NCBI RefSeq assembly: GCF_000016285.1
Contig: NC_011989.1
Coordinates: forward strand, 3,387,001-3,451,000
Length of the DNA stretch: 64,000 bases
DNA from: Allorhizobium ampelinum S4
Lineage (GTDB): Bacteria; Pseudomonadota; Alphaproteobacteria; Rhizobiales; Rhizobiaceae
Direction of reading: 5' to 3'
In this document: positions 46,799 to 56,700 of the stretch, one piece after another
How positions within the stretch are numbered: the stretch's first letter is position 1
How the letters are laid out: each line of letters opens with the position of its first letter
Notes under the pieces: generated by a model
The model's database searches: none
The model's input: only the letters and a program-made list of their open reading frames with translations
What the model was told of the DNA's origin: nothing
Program-made: the position numbers and the translations under genes

Positions 46799-47992
46799 AT
46801 GAATACCGCCACGTCCCAGCCCCGCCGCCTCACCATTCTGGGGTCGACCGGCTCTATCGGAACCAACACGCTTGACGTGATCAGACAAATGGGCGGACGC
46901 GATCGCTTCGACATCATGGCCCTGACAGGGCACGGCAATGTCGCTCTTCTGGCGGAGCAGGCACTGGTGACAGGCGCAAGGCTGGCAGTTACCTCTGATG
47001 AAAATCAATATATTGCCTTGAAAGACCTGTTATCGGGCAGCGGCATCGATGTTGCAGCCGGCAGCAGCGGGCTACAGGAAGCAGCATGCCTTGAGGCGGA
47101 CTGGGTGATGGCCGCCATTGTCGGGACCGCCGGTTTGCAGCCAACCTTGACAGCCGCCGCACGCGGCGCCGATATCGCGCTGGCCAATAAGGAATGCCTC
47201 GTTTCGGCTGGCGAATTGTTCATCGAGACGGTGCGTAAGGGCGGCGGCAAGATTATCCCCGTCGATAGTGAGCATTCGGCAATTTTCCAATGCCTGGACG
47301 AAAATCACCGTGACACGCTGGAGCGGATTGTGCTGACGGCTTCTGGCGGGCCGTTTCGCACCTTCACCCGCCAACAGATGGCTGATGTCAGTGTTCAAAC
47401 CGCCCGCGCCCATCCGAATTGGTCCATGGGACTGAAGGTGTCGATTGGCAGCGCCTCGATGTTCAACAAGGCGCTGGAGATGATCGAGGCCAAGCACCTG
47501 TTCGATCTGACACCCGACCAGATCGAGGTTATCGTCCATCCTCAATCGATCATCCACTCCATGGTGGGCTATAGCGACGGCTCCGTGCTGGCCCAGCTTG
47601 GCGTACCGGATATGCGCACCGCCATCGGTTATGCGCTGAGCTATCCGAAACGCGCGGCGCTGGATGTGGACCGGTTGGATTTTACCAAGCTGGCGCGGCT
47701 GGATTTCGAAGCGCCGGACCTGGACCGTTTTCCGGCCATCCGTCTCGCCCGTACAGCGCTTGAGCGCGGCGGCTTGCAGGGCGCCGTGCTGAACGCCGCC
47801 GAAGAATGTGCCTTTGAGGCTTTTGTCGAGGAAAAAATCGGTTTTCTCGCCATGGCCGATGTGGTCGAGGATGTCATGGATCATCTATCGGGCTTGGCAC
47901 CGGCGACCGTGATTGCCGATGTCTTTGCCGCCGATGCGCAGGCACGACGCCGAGCCCAAGAGGTCATCCTGAACCAAGGCCGCACGCGATAA
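46799..47992 (+). CDS. dxr: 1-deoxy-D-xylulose-5-phosphate reductoisomerase
   Basis: This 397-residue NADPH-dependent enzyme is the second step of the MEP isoprenoid pathway. The Rossmann motif LTILGSTGSIGTNTLDV is near the start. Metal and substrate residues are in ALANKECLVSAG, PVDSEHSAIFQ, TASGGPFR and HPNWSMG, and the HPQSIIHSMVGYSDGSVLAQLG block is diagnostic. Length is normal. The ATG at 46799 starts MNTATSQPRRLTILG; the seven-codon longer version is less likely. Confidence 0.96.
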   Translation: MNTATSQPRRLTILGSTGSIGTNTLDVIRQMGGRDRFDIMALTGHGNVALLAEQALVTGARLAVTSDENQYIALKDLLSGSGIDVAAGSSGLQEAACLEADWVMAAIVGTAGLQPTLTAAARGADIALANKECLVSAGELFIETVRKGGGKIIPVDSEHSAIFQCLDENHRDTLERIVLTASGGPFRTFTRQQMADVSVQTARAHPNWSMGLKVSIGSASMFNKALEMIEAKHLFDLTPDQIEVIVHPQSIIHSMVGYSDGSVLAQLGVPDMRTAIGYALSYPKRAALDVDRLDFTKLARLDFEAPDLDRFPAIRLARTALERGGLQGAVLNAAEECAFEAFVEEKIGFLAMADVVEDVMDHLSGLAPATVIADVFAADAQARRRAQEVILNQGRTR

Positions 47993-48058
47993 TCCAGAAT
48001 GCTGCAACACTTTAAATCTGCTGCATAATTTTTCTTGAGCCTATTCCGGCTTCAGGAA

Positions 48059-49291
48059 TTATCCAGTCGCGCATACCGCAGCACGCAAGCGCTCGACATA
48101 CGCACCGTCACAGCCTTCCAATGCCGTATTGCTCAGGCTGACCACGGTCAAACCGGCCTCGGGAATGATGAACCACGTATTGCCATAGACACCACCCCAT
48201 TGCACCGCGCCCGGCGGCAGGGCGGTGGCCGCTGCGGCGGAATCGGTGATGACAGCACCGAGAAAGCTGAAGCGCTTGCCGGGAAGCCCCATGGGGAGAT
48301 CGCCGATCTGGTTGGAGAGACACATTTGCGCAAGCTCGGGTGACATCAGTCCACCCCCACCAGTACGAATGGTTTCGAGCAGCGTCAGCACATCCAGCGC
48401 CGTGCCTGCCATCCCCCCGCCCCCGGACTGAAAGGCACGCGGATTGAAAATTCGCGAGGGGGAAAAAGCCGGTCCTTCGCCCGATACACCGGTTGACCGC
48501 CATTGGTCTTCCATGCGCTCGGCCCTGTGTTCGCCGTCCCGATACGGAACCGCCAGCCGCGCCATATCCGTGACACGAAACCGGGCATCCGTCAGGCGCA
48601 TGGGTTCGCAGACATGCTCGACCACCGCCGCCTCCAGCAGGTTTCTGCCTTCGATAGAGCCGAAATACCGGGCGAATGCCGTCGTGCTTGTTGTGCCTGG
48701 AACCGGAGCTGCTGCCCCGTCATCTTCGCCCTGCTCTCCCGCCCGCCTCTCGCCATGCACTTTGGCCACCACAGCGCCGAGCAGATCAGTGCTCACCGAA
48801 TAGCCCCAACGCTCGCCAGGGGCAAAAGCCAGCGGAATGGCATTATGGCGGCTGAAATTCTCCTCAACCGTCAGATCCGTATCGAGAAGACCGAGATTGA
48901 TCGCCCGCTCGCGCGGCAGCCTTTGCAGCGCCGGATCATAGGTCAGACCTGATGTATGGGTGAGCAGATGACGCACCGTGATGGCGGCAAACGTGCCGGC
49001 GGGCGTTTTTGGCCGGAACCAGGGAAGATGATCGGCCACCAGATCGTCAAGGCCCAGCAATCCCTTGTCGATCAGGCTGAGCGCCGTGGCCGCGACAAAT
49101 GGTTTTGTGACCGATGCGAAGCGAAAAATCGTATCGAGCCGCACCGGAATACGCGCTTCCCGATCCGCATAGCCAATGGCCCGCCGCAGCAGGGGCTGTC
49201 CGTGCCTGAACACCATGACCACCGCCCCAACCAGAGCCTCGCTTGACACAGCCTCTTCCAGCACGCGGTTGACCCGCTCGACAATCGACAT
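48059..49291 (-). CDS. Serine hydrolase of the beta-lactamase/class C family
   Basis: This 410-residue protein has the Ser-x-x-Lys motif in FASVTKPFVAA (about residue 60), Tyr in WGYSVSTDLLG and a C-terminal VQWGGVYGNTWFIIP segment replacing the HxG motif. No signal peptide is apparent, so a cytosolic esterase or amidase is likelier than a periplasmic beta-lactamase. Similar genes are annotated as 6-aminohexanoate-dimer hydrolase or EstB-like, but the substrate is unknown. A short insertion (ERRAGEQGEDDGAAA, about residues 181-195) is low complexity. Confidence 0.87.
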   Translation of the reverse strand: MSIVERVNRVLEEAVSSEALVGAVVMVFRHGQPLLRRAIGYADREARIPVRLDTIFRFASVTKPFVAATALSLIDKGLLGLDDLVADHLPWFRPKTPAGTFAAITVRHLLTHTSGLTYDPALQRLPRERAINLGLLDTDLTVEENFSRHNAIPLAFAPGERWGYSVSTDLLGAVVAKVHGERRAGEQGEDDGAAAPVPGTTSTTAFARYFGSIEGRNLLEAAVVEHVCEPMRLTDARFRVTDMARLAVPYRDGEHRAERMEDQWRSTGVSGEGPAFSPSRIFNPRAFQSGGGGMAGTALDVLTLLETIRTGGGGLMSPELAQMCLSNQIGDLPMGLPGKRFSFLGAVITDSAAAATALPPGAVQWGGVYGNTWFIIPEAGLTVVSLSNTALEGCDGAYVERLRAAVCATG

Positions 49292-49368
49292 CCTATCCCT
49301 CCGCTAAAACAAAATGCGGGCCATGTGACCATGACCCGCACAACCTGCGCAAGAGTGAAATGGAAAAA

Positions 49369-50583
49369 TCAGGCGACAGCCCGCGCCAGCGCACATCTCG
49401 ACCAGAGCTGATGTAGGGCTCCGACCAGATGATCGACATCGGCATCGCTATGCAACGGCGTGGGCGTGATGCGCAGGCGCTCGGTTTTCTTCGGCACCGT
49501 CGGGTAATTGATCGGCTGCACATAGATATTGAAATTGTCGAGCAGGATATCGGAGATCCATTTGCATTTGGCGGCATCGCCAACCAGGACCGGCACGATA
49601 TGGCTGGGATTGGGCATATGAGGAATGCCGCGCGCATCCAGAAGCGACCGCAACCGGCGCACACGTTCCTGATGAGCGAAGCGCTCGATCTGGCTGGATT
49701 TCAGATGCCGGATCGAGGCGACTGCGCCAGCAGCCAGCGAAGGTGGCAAAGCCGTGGTGAAAATAAAACCTGACGCAAATGAACGGATGAAATCGCACAA
49801 GGCGGTTGAAGCGGTAATATAGCCACCCATCACCCCAAACGCCTTGCCAAGCGTGCCTTCGATGATCGTAAGTCGGTCCATGATGCCTTCACGCTCGGCA
49901 ACACCGCCGCCGCGCGGCCCATACATGCCGACCGCATGCACTTCGTCCAGATAGGTCATGGCGCCGTAGCGATCGGCCAGATCGCAGATTTCCCTGATCG
50001 GCGCGATATCGCCATCCATCGAATAGACGCTCTCAAAGGCGATCAGCTTCGGCGCCTTGGGATCGGCGGCCTTCAGCTTGGCTTCCAGATCCTTGACGTC
50101 GTTATGCTTCCAGATCACCCGTTCGCATTTCGCATAGCGAATGCCTTCGATCATCGAGGCATGGTTCAGGGCATCGGAAAAAATAATCAGGCCGGGGATC
50201 TTCTGCCCCAGCGTACCGAGCGTCGCCCAGTTGGAAATATAACCTGACGTGAAGATCAGCGCCTGTTCCTTGCCATGCAAGTCGGCCAGTTCCTGCTCCA
50301 GCAGCACATGATAGTGATTGGTGCCGGAAATATTGCGGGTGCCTCCAGCACCCGCGCCACAGTGATCGATGGCGTTTTTCATCGCCTCGACGACCTGTTC
50401 GTTCTGGCCCATGCCCAGGTAGTCGTTCGAACACCAGACGGTCACGTCATGCTGACCGTTTTCCGTGTAGCGGGTAGCCCGTGGAAAATTGCCGCGCTGG
50501 CGCTCAAGATCGGCAAAAACCCGGTAACGGCCTTCTTCGTGCAGGCCATCCAGTTCGCTCTTGAAAAACGCTTCAAAATCCAT
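49369..50583 (-). CDS. hemA: 5-aminolevulinate synthase
   Basis: This 404-residue PLP enzyme condenses glycine and succinyl-CoA to ALA (Shemin pathway), the entry to haem in alphaproteobacteria. Visible blocks are [39 protein letters not shown], [17 protein letters not shown] and [14 protein letters not shown] with the PLP Lys. The C-terminal HIVPVLVGD is intact. Length is standard. An FNR/FixK-like box is ~210 bases upstream. The ATG at 50583 begins [14 protein letters not shown]. Confidence 0.97.
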   Translation of the reverse strand: MDFEAFFKSELDGLHEEGRYRVFADLERQRGNFPRATRYTENGQHDVTVWCSNDYLGMGQNEQVVEAMKNAIDHCGAGAGGTRNISGTNHYHVLLEQELADLHGKEQALIFTSGYISNWATLGTLGQKIPGLIIFSDALNHASMIEGIRYAKCERVIWKHNDVKDLEAKLKAADPKAPKLIAFESVYSMDGDIAPIREICDLADRYGAMTYLDEVHAVGMYGPRGGGVAEREGIMDRLTIIEGTLGKAFGVMGGYITASTALCDFIRSFASGFIFTTALPPSLAAGAVASIRHLKSSQIERFAHQERVRRLRSLLDARGIPHMPNPSHIVPVLVGDAAKCKWISDILLDNFNIYVQPINYPTVPKKTERLRITPTPLHSDADVDHLVGALHQLWSRCALARAVA

Positions 50584-51271
50584 TGCGCCTGCTCCAATCT
50601 TCCTGGATCTCTTTTGAGATCGTTCGGGGCAGCGGTCAACCCCTTAAAGTGATTCTAAACTGCGACAAAAGGCACCGGCGCTGATGCGGGGTCCGATAAC
50701 CACTGCCACCATCGCGGTCCGACGATCGATCTCTCCTATCGCGACAGGCCGCATGCTCGTTCAGTAGCCGATACGGATCCAAACAGACTTGATCTGTGTC
50801 AAGCTTGACGGCGCGCAGAGCAAGAGTGAACCTGAACACAGCAGACATTTATTATAGAATAAACTAAAACAAAATAACTTTAATATGGGTTACTACCCGG
50901 CATCCTCGGCTATAAGCCCAATTGCAATTTAGCGGCATTCACAACCGGAATACGAGCGGATTTCTTCATTGATCATTGTTGCAAGTCGCCTACCCTGAAA
51001 AAAATCGTCCATGCTGACAATCTCTTTGAGAGACACCTTAAAAAACAGAGCGTTTCCGGTGGACATTCGCCGCTCTCGCTATATGTTTTTGCAATGTTGG
51101 GATTCCAGCAATGGACAACAATCGGCAGGAAATGCGTCAAAAGACGACAAATAATGCTGAATAACAAAATATCAGCGCAGGGGCGGACGCGCCGGCAGAC
51201 CCAAATCTGGCCAGGATAAAGAACGATCGGCGAGACCTGGGTATCCGGATAAATCCAATACGGAGATGGAC
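50584..51271. other. Divergent intergenic region hemA / glycine-zipper lipoprotein
   Basis: This 688-base region has no credible gene. It contains the FNR/FixK-like box (50789-50802) on the hemA side, an AT-rich tract (about 50845-50890) and further AT-rich sequence before the lipoprotein gene. Both divergent promoters must lie here. Its length is unusual for this compact window and would allow an unannotated small RNA, for which I see no defined structure. Confidence 0.5.
50789..50802. promoter_or_regulatory. FNR/FixK-type box upstream of hemA
   Basis: TTGATCTGTGTCAA matches the consensus TTGAT-N4-ATCAA at 9 of 10 defined bases and is nearly symmetric. It lies about 205 bases upstream of the hemA ATG. 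On the hemA strand TTGACA overlaps it and could be a -35 element. Oxygen control of hemA by FNR-type regulators is known in other alphaproteobacteria; the role here is inferred. Confidence 0.6.
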
Positions 51272-51535
51272 ATGAAAAAGGCAATTATACTCATTCTGGC
51301 AGGCTTGGCCGTCGCCGGTTGCACGGAAACCGAAAAGGGCGCCGGCATTGGCGCCGCGTCGGGTGCCATCATCGGCGGCGTCGCCACTGGCAATGTCCGC
51401 GGTGCGGCGGTTGGTGCTGCCGTGGGCGGCGTAGCAGGCGCCATCATCGGACGCGTCAACGAGCAGCCGGGCCAGTGCTACTATCGTGACCGCTACGGTC
51501 GTCGTTACGTCGACAACTGCCCACGCGGCTACTGA
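51272..51535 (+). CDS. Glycine-zipper outer-membrane lipoprotein-like protein
   Basis: This 87-residue protein has a lipoprotein signal (KKAIILILAGLAVAGC, lipid Cys at about residue 17). A hydrophobic glycine-zipper follows (GAGIGAASGAIIGGVATG, then AAVGAAVGGVAGAIIG), with a short Tyr/Arg-rich tail containing two Cys (QCYYRDRYGRRYVDNC). Glycine-zipper domains insert in or along the outer membrane, and functions vary. The ATG at 51272 is preferred over 51266 because the GGAG is correctly spaced only for the former. Confidence 0.85.
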   Translation: MKKAIILILAGLAVAGCTETEKGAGIGAASGAIIGGVATGNVRGAAVGAAVGGVAGAIIGRVNEQPGQCYYRDRYGRRYVDNCPRGY

Positions 51536-51541
51536 CATCCA

Positions 51542-51585
51542 GCCACCGCCGGATCCAGCCGTTTTCGGCCCGATCCGGCGGTGGC
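51542..51585. terminator. Long hairpin after the glycine-zipper gene
   Basis: GCCACCGCCGGATC (51542-51555) pairs perfectly with GATCCGGCGGTGGC (51572-51585), a 14-bp stem around a 16-base loop, 7 bases after the stop. No T-tract follows; a 3' stabilising hairpin or rho-independent-like terminator is likely. Confidence 0.6.
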
Positions 51586-51724
51586 CATACAATACCGGAA
51601 AAGTTCACCGAGGAACTGTTCCGGCTATAATCGCAGATGGGAATAGCGATTTCGGAGCAAGGGGTGCGGGATGGTTTTGCTCCGGCCAAATTGAGGACTT
51701 CAGACACTGTTTATACCGAGTAGG

Positions 51725-53665
51725 GTGACATTGCCGAATGTCAGTAAAGCGTTTCGGAAGTCAGGCACCGCTCTGGCATGTGTCGTCGTGGGTGCGGCGG
51801 CTTTGTCGTTTCCAGTTGATGCCTATGCCTTCAAGATTTTCGGGATAACCCTTTGGGGCCGCGATGAAGGCAAAACGGATGTCGTTGATCCCGTGCGGTA
51901 TTCTGTCGATTTCCAGTCGAAAGAAGCGTCCGGCGATCGCGATGAGAAAGATGCTTCCGGCGATCTGAAAGACGCGCTGGAAAAAAGCTCGCAGCTGATA
52001 CAGGAGAAGGACAAGCCGGTCTCCGGCGATCTTGGCGTGGTCATCAAGGCCCGCGAGGACCGGGAGCGGCTACTGGCAACACTTTACGAACACTCCTATT
52101 ATGGCGGCGTCATTACCATGACGGTCAATGGCACGCCCCTGGATAGCCTGCCCCCCAATCCCGAATTCCCCCACACGAAACCCGTGCCGGTTAAAATAGA
52201 GGTCGAACCCGGCCCGCTCTTTACCCTCGGCAAGGTGACGCTGACCGGCGATGCCGCAAAGCTTGACCCAACGGCCTATGATCTTGTGGCAGGCAAGCCA
52301 GCTGGTTCCCTTGCGATTATCAAGGCGGCTAACAAGATGGCCGATGATCTGAAGGCGCAAAGCCGCCCTCTGGCCCGCATTTCCGAGCGGCAGGTGGTCG
52401 CGGACCATCAAAGTAACCGGGTGGATGTGACTATTGGTGTGTCCGCCGGGCCAGTCGCGCCCCTGGGTCCGGTTGCAGTCTCCGGCACCAAGGCCGTGGA
52501 TCCTGGTTTCGTGCAGAAATATTCAAGGCTCAATGCCGGTCAGCCCTATTCGCCGGAAGATCTGCGCAAAGCATCCGACCGCTTGCGCAAGCTTAACGTC
52601 TTCTCCAGCGTGACCGTCACCCAAGCCGATAAACTCAACTCACAGGGCGCCATTCCGCTCAATATCACCGTTTCGGAAGGCAAATTCCGCTATTTCGGGG
52701 CCGGGGCAACCTATGACACCATCGACGGTGCGGGATTGCAAGGCTATTGGGGCCACCGCAACCTGTTCGGCCAAGCCGAATCCCTCAGGATCGAAGGCAC
52801 AGTCAGCGGCATCGGCGAGAAAACCGATGCAACGGATTTCGATTATTCCGCTGGCATCACCTTTACCAAGCCAGGTTTTCTGTTGCCGTCAGGCACACTG
52901 GAAGCCTCGATCAAGGCCGCAACACTTAGCACCGATTCCTATGATGCCGACACCATCACCGGCAAACTCGGCTATTCCTATGAGTTGACTGACTATGACA
53001 CGGTTTCGGCAGCCACCGCGCTGGAATATGCCCGGATCGACGATGCCTTTGGCCGAAACGATTACCTGACCTTTTCCGTACCTCTCGATTATGTGCGCGA
53101 TACCCGAGACAACAAAATGAACCCGACCACCGGCTACCGCGCCACGCTCAGCGCCGCGCCAAGCTATGAATTCCTCGGCAGCACTGTGTTTTCCAATTTC
53201 GAAGGGTCGATTTCCGGCTATTACGGACTTGGCATGGAAGACCGGGTGGTGCTGGCGGGCAAATTGGCGGTAGGGACCTTGTTTGGCACCGGCGGGCTTG
53301 CCGATATTCCAGCGACGCGACGGTTCTTCGCTGGTGGCGGTGGTTCGGTGCGCGGCTATGGCTATCAAAGCATTTCGCCCAGAAACAGCGCGGATGACGC
53401 CACCGGCGGGCTTTCCTATATGACCGCATCACTGGAAACGCGCATCGGCATTACCGAAACGATTGGCCTGGTGCCGTTCTTCGACGTCGGCACCGTGTCC
53501 AGCGGGCATGTGCCTGATTTCTCCGATATCAAGGCAGGCGCGGGCATCGGCCTGCGCTATGCGACGCCGTTCGGCCCGATCCGCCTGGATGTGGCCGTAC
53601 CGCTCAATCCCTATCCCGACGGCGACAAATACGGCATATATGTCGGTATTGGACAAAGTTTCTGA
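51725..53665 (+). CDS. tamA: Translocation and assembly module outer-membrane protein TamA
   Basis: This protein of about 646 residues has an N-terminal signal (ALACVVVGAAALSFPVDAYA), a POTRA-containing periplasmic region (about 90-330; GPLFTLGKVTLTG, LGPVAVSGTKAVDPGFVQ, YSPEDLRKASDRLRKLNVFSSV-type motif) and a C-terminal Omp85/D15 16-strand barrel (FRYFGAGATYDTIDGAGLQG to the terminal SF). The D15 hallmark VRGYGYQSISPRN is present. It works with TamB in outer-membrane protein or lipid transfer. The start is GTG at 51725, or TTG at 51731; neither has a strong ribosome-binding site. Confidence 0.92.
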   Translation: MTLPNVSKAFRKSGTALACVVVGAAALSFPVDAYAFKIFGITLWGRDEGKTDVVDPVRYSVDFQSKEASGDRDEKDASGDLKDALEKSSQLIQEKDKPVSGDLGVVIKAREDRERLLATLYEHSYYGGVITMTVNGTPLDSLPPNPEFPHTKPVPVKIEVEPGPLFTLGKVTLTGDAAKLDPTAYDLVAGKPAGSLAIIKAANKMADDLKAQSRPLARISERQVVADHQSNRVDVTIGVSAGPVAPLGPVAVSGTKAVDPGFVQKYSRLNAGQPYSPEDLRKASDRLRKLNVFSSVTVTQADKLNSQGAIPLNITVSEGKFRYFGAGATYDTIDGAGLQGYWGHRNLFGQAESLRIEGTVSGIGEKTDATDFDYSAGITFTKPGFLLPSGTLEASIKAATLSTDSYDADTITGKLGYSYELTDYDTVSAATALEYARIDDAFGRNDYLTFSVPLDYVRDTRDNKMNPTTGYRATLSAAPSYEFLGSTVFSNFEGSISGYYGLGMEDRVVLAGKLAVGTLFGTGGLADIPATRRFFAGGGGSVRGYGYQSISPRNSADDATGGLSYMTASLETRIGITETIGLVPFFDVGTVSSGHVPDFSDIKAGAGIGLRYATPFGPIRLDVAVPLNPYPDGDKYGIYVGIGQSF

Positions 53666-53708
53666 CGCAGAAGCAGCCGTTCGGGACAGAAGAAGGTCGG
53701 AACAGACA

Positions 53709-56700
53709 GTGAGCGCACTCAAAACCCTATTCTCAGGCCTTGGCCGCATTCTCGCCTATGGTTTGCTGGTGCTGGCCGCGATGCTGGTCGTGGCGCTGAC
53801 GCTGGTCGGCACAACGCAATTCGGCAGCCGGTTCATCGGCGATTTCGTCGCCTCACTGATGTCGAAGCCAAACCGGATCATCGCCGTGGACGGGATCAGC
53901 GGCCTGCTGGACGGGCATTTGCGGGTGGACACAATCACCGTTTCCGACGCGAACGGTGCTTATGGCCGAATTCAGGATCTCTCCATCGACTGGTCGCCGC
54001 TGGCGCTGATGTCACGCCGTTTCGAGGCCTCGCAGATAAAGGCCGCCTCCTTGACATTGGCCCGCAAGCCCTTGCCGGCTGAGGAAACGGCGACAGAAGC
54101 CTCCAGCAGCAATGGCTTCAGCCTGCCGGTGGATATCCGTATCGAGCGGGTGTCCGTGCCAGAGATCCGGCTGGAACAACCGCTGCTCGGCACTGCGGCC
54201 AAACTGGCTTTGGACGGCAATGTCGAGGCTGAACGAGGCAGTGAAGCGAACCAGCAATCCATCACCTCGCAGTTGACGGTGAGCCGTGCAGATCTGCCGC
54301 AAGCAAACCTGTCGGCCCGGCTCGCCTACGCGCCGCAGCAGAACCGGCTGGATGTCGATGCCATCTTGCAGGAACCGAAAGGCGGAATCCTCGCAAACCT
54401 GCTGCAATTGCCGGATGATCCGGCGCTTGCCATCACGGTCAAGGGCGGCGGTCCGATCAACGACTGGAAAGGCTCGCTGGCGGCAACGCTCGACGGCACA
54501 CCGCGATTGGACATCACCGCAACCCATAGACTGGCCACGGACGGTCGCCATGTGACCATCAATGGCGACGGTTCCTTCGATAGCCTGATGCCCGCCAATC
54601 TCCGCGACCTGTTTGCCGGCAAAACCATGATCGACATTGCCGCCCGTCTTTCCGATGACGGTGCCTTGAGCGTGGAAAAAGGCAGCGTCGAGACCGGCAG
54701 CCTGTCGCTTGCCGCCAGCGGCACCTATACGCCGAAAGGCGAAAATTCCCTTCACGCTACACTGACCGGCAAGAATGGCCCTGCCGCGATCCGTTGGCCG
54801 CTGGACGATGGCACCCTCGCCGCCCAAGTCTCCGGCCTGACATTCAGCCTGACCGGGGCTGCCGAAGCGGCAAAGCTTGAAACCACCGCGGCGCTGGCGA
54901 GCCTGACACTGCCGCAGGGCACGCTTGGCGATATCGCCCTTAAAGCAAGCGCGCCTGCTTTCAACCTGACCACCCGTTCCGGCAGCATCGATACCACACT
55001 GACCGTACAGCAAGCGCAGTTGACGGACCCGACGCTGGCGCGCGCCATAAAGGCGCCCCTGACCCTTAAGGCCCCGATTGCGGTCAGCCCTCAGCAGATT
55101 ACCGCCCAACCGCTCACCATCGAAAGCCCGGCGCTTGGCGGCAGCGTGACGGCTGCCTATACCATCGCCAGCAAGGCCGTGGAGGCACAATATACACTGT
55201 TTGCGCGGCCTGAAGCGCTGCCACAAGCCGTGACGGAAAAGCTGTTGGGAACGCCTGGTGGCACCGAGCAAACCAATATGGTGAAGCTTTCCGGCGAGGC
55301 ACGCTATTCCGCAGGTGATGGAATTGTCATTCCCGGTTTTACGCTGGAAACACGGCTGCTGAACGCTTCGGGCAAACTGTCTTTTGTCAGGCAGCAGCTG
55401 GCCACCACACTCTCGGGGATGATCACCGATCTCAGCATCTTGCAAGCCAATGCATCGGGAAAGGCGGCATTCGAACTCCAGGCCGATGGCCCGATCAATG
55501 CCTTGCGGACCAATGGCACCCTCACCATCAACGCCGCAAAGCTTGCTGGTCGCGCCCTCACCGGCTTTTCCATGGCGGCGAAAGCCGACCTGACACGCGG
55601 CGCGCCCTCTGCAACGCTGACCGCGCAAGGCGCGCTGGATGGCAAGCCAGTGCGCTCCAATCTCAACCTCACCTCCAAGGACGGCGTCATCGCACTGCCG
55701 GATCTGAGCTTGACGGTGGGTGACAACCGCTTGAACGGCGCCTTGAACTTTTCCCGTGCGCTGCTTCCCAGCGGTTCTGTCGATTTTGACTTTCCCGATC
55801 TCGGCCTGCTGGCCGCCCTTGGCGGACAGACCGCATCGGGCGATCTGAAAGGCTCCATCAGACTGGACGAGGCCAATGGCAAGATTGCCGCCCGGATCAA
55901 GGCCGAGGGCACTGCCATTCGCCAGGGCACGACAACAATCGCGCAGCCGTCGGTCGATGTGACCACCAACGACCTCCAATCGCTGGCCTTGCAGGGCATG
56001 GTGAAGGCGGACCGGATCTCCACTGGCTCTGCCCTTGTGGAACAGCTGGCGCTTCAGTTCGACCGGAGAGGAACCCGCACCGATATCGACCTTTCAGGAC
56101 GATATGACAATGCACCTTTGACCGGAAAAGCACTGGTGCAGCAGGATGGCAATAGCATCGGCATTGCCCTTCAGGATTTTGCCGTCAGCCCACGCGGCAT
56201 CGCCATAACGCTGGCCCGGCCCACTGACATCACCGTGGAAAATGGCACGGCAACAATCGACACGCTCACTATCAAAGCTGGCAGCGGTACAGTTTCGGTT
56301 GCTGGCAAGGCAGGCGCGGTTCTGGATATGACAGCGCAGATCAACGCGCTCCCCGCCTCGCTTGCCAATACATTTTCGGCCAATCTGGGCGCGACCGGCA
56401 CACTCTCCGGCAAGATCACCGCCACCGGCAGCACATCCGCGCCGAAGATCGCGTATGACCTGCGCCTCGATGATGCCAGCGTCACGCAGATGCAGTCCGC
56501 TGGCCTGCCACCTCTGGCGATTACCGCCTCCGGCACCTTTGCGGACAATCGCCTGTCCGTGGACAGCCGCGTGACCGGCGGCGGTGGTCTGAATGTCACA
56601 GGCGGCGGCTCGCTGACGCTAGCAGGCGACAAACCCATCAACATGGCGTTCAAGGCCAATCTGCCGCTCAACGCATTGCAGGGCCTGTTGACCAAGCAAG

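Noticed and set aside
50845..50890. Iron-control-element (Irr) box near hemA
   Set aside because: TATAGAATAAACTAAA only partly resembles TTTAGAA-N3-TTCTAAA and has the wrong spacing, so I do not call it.
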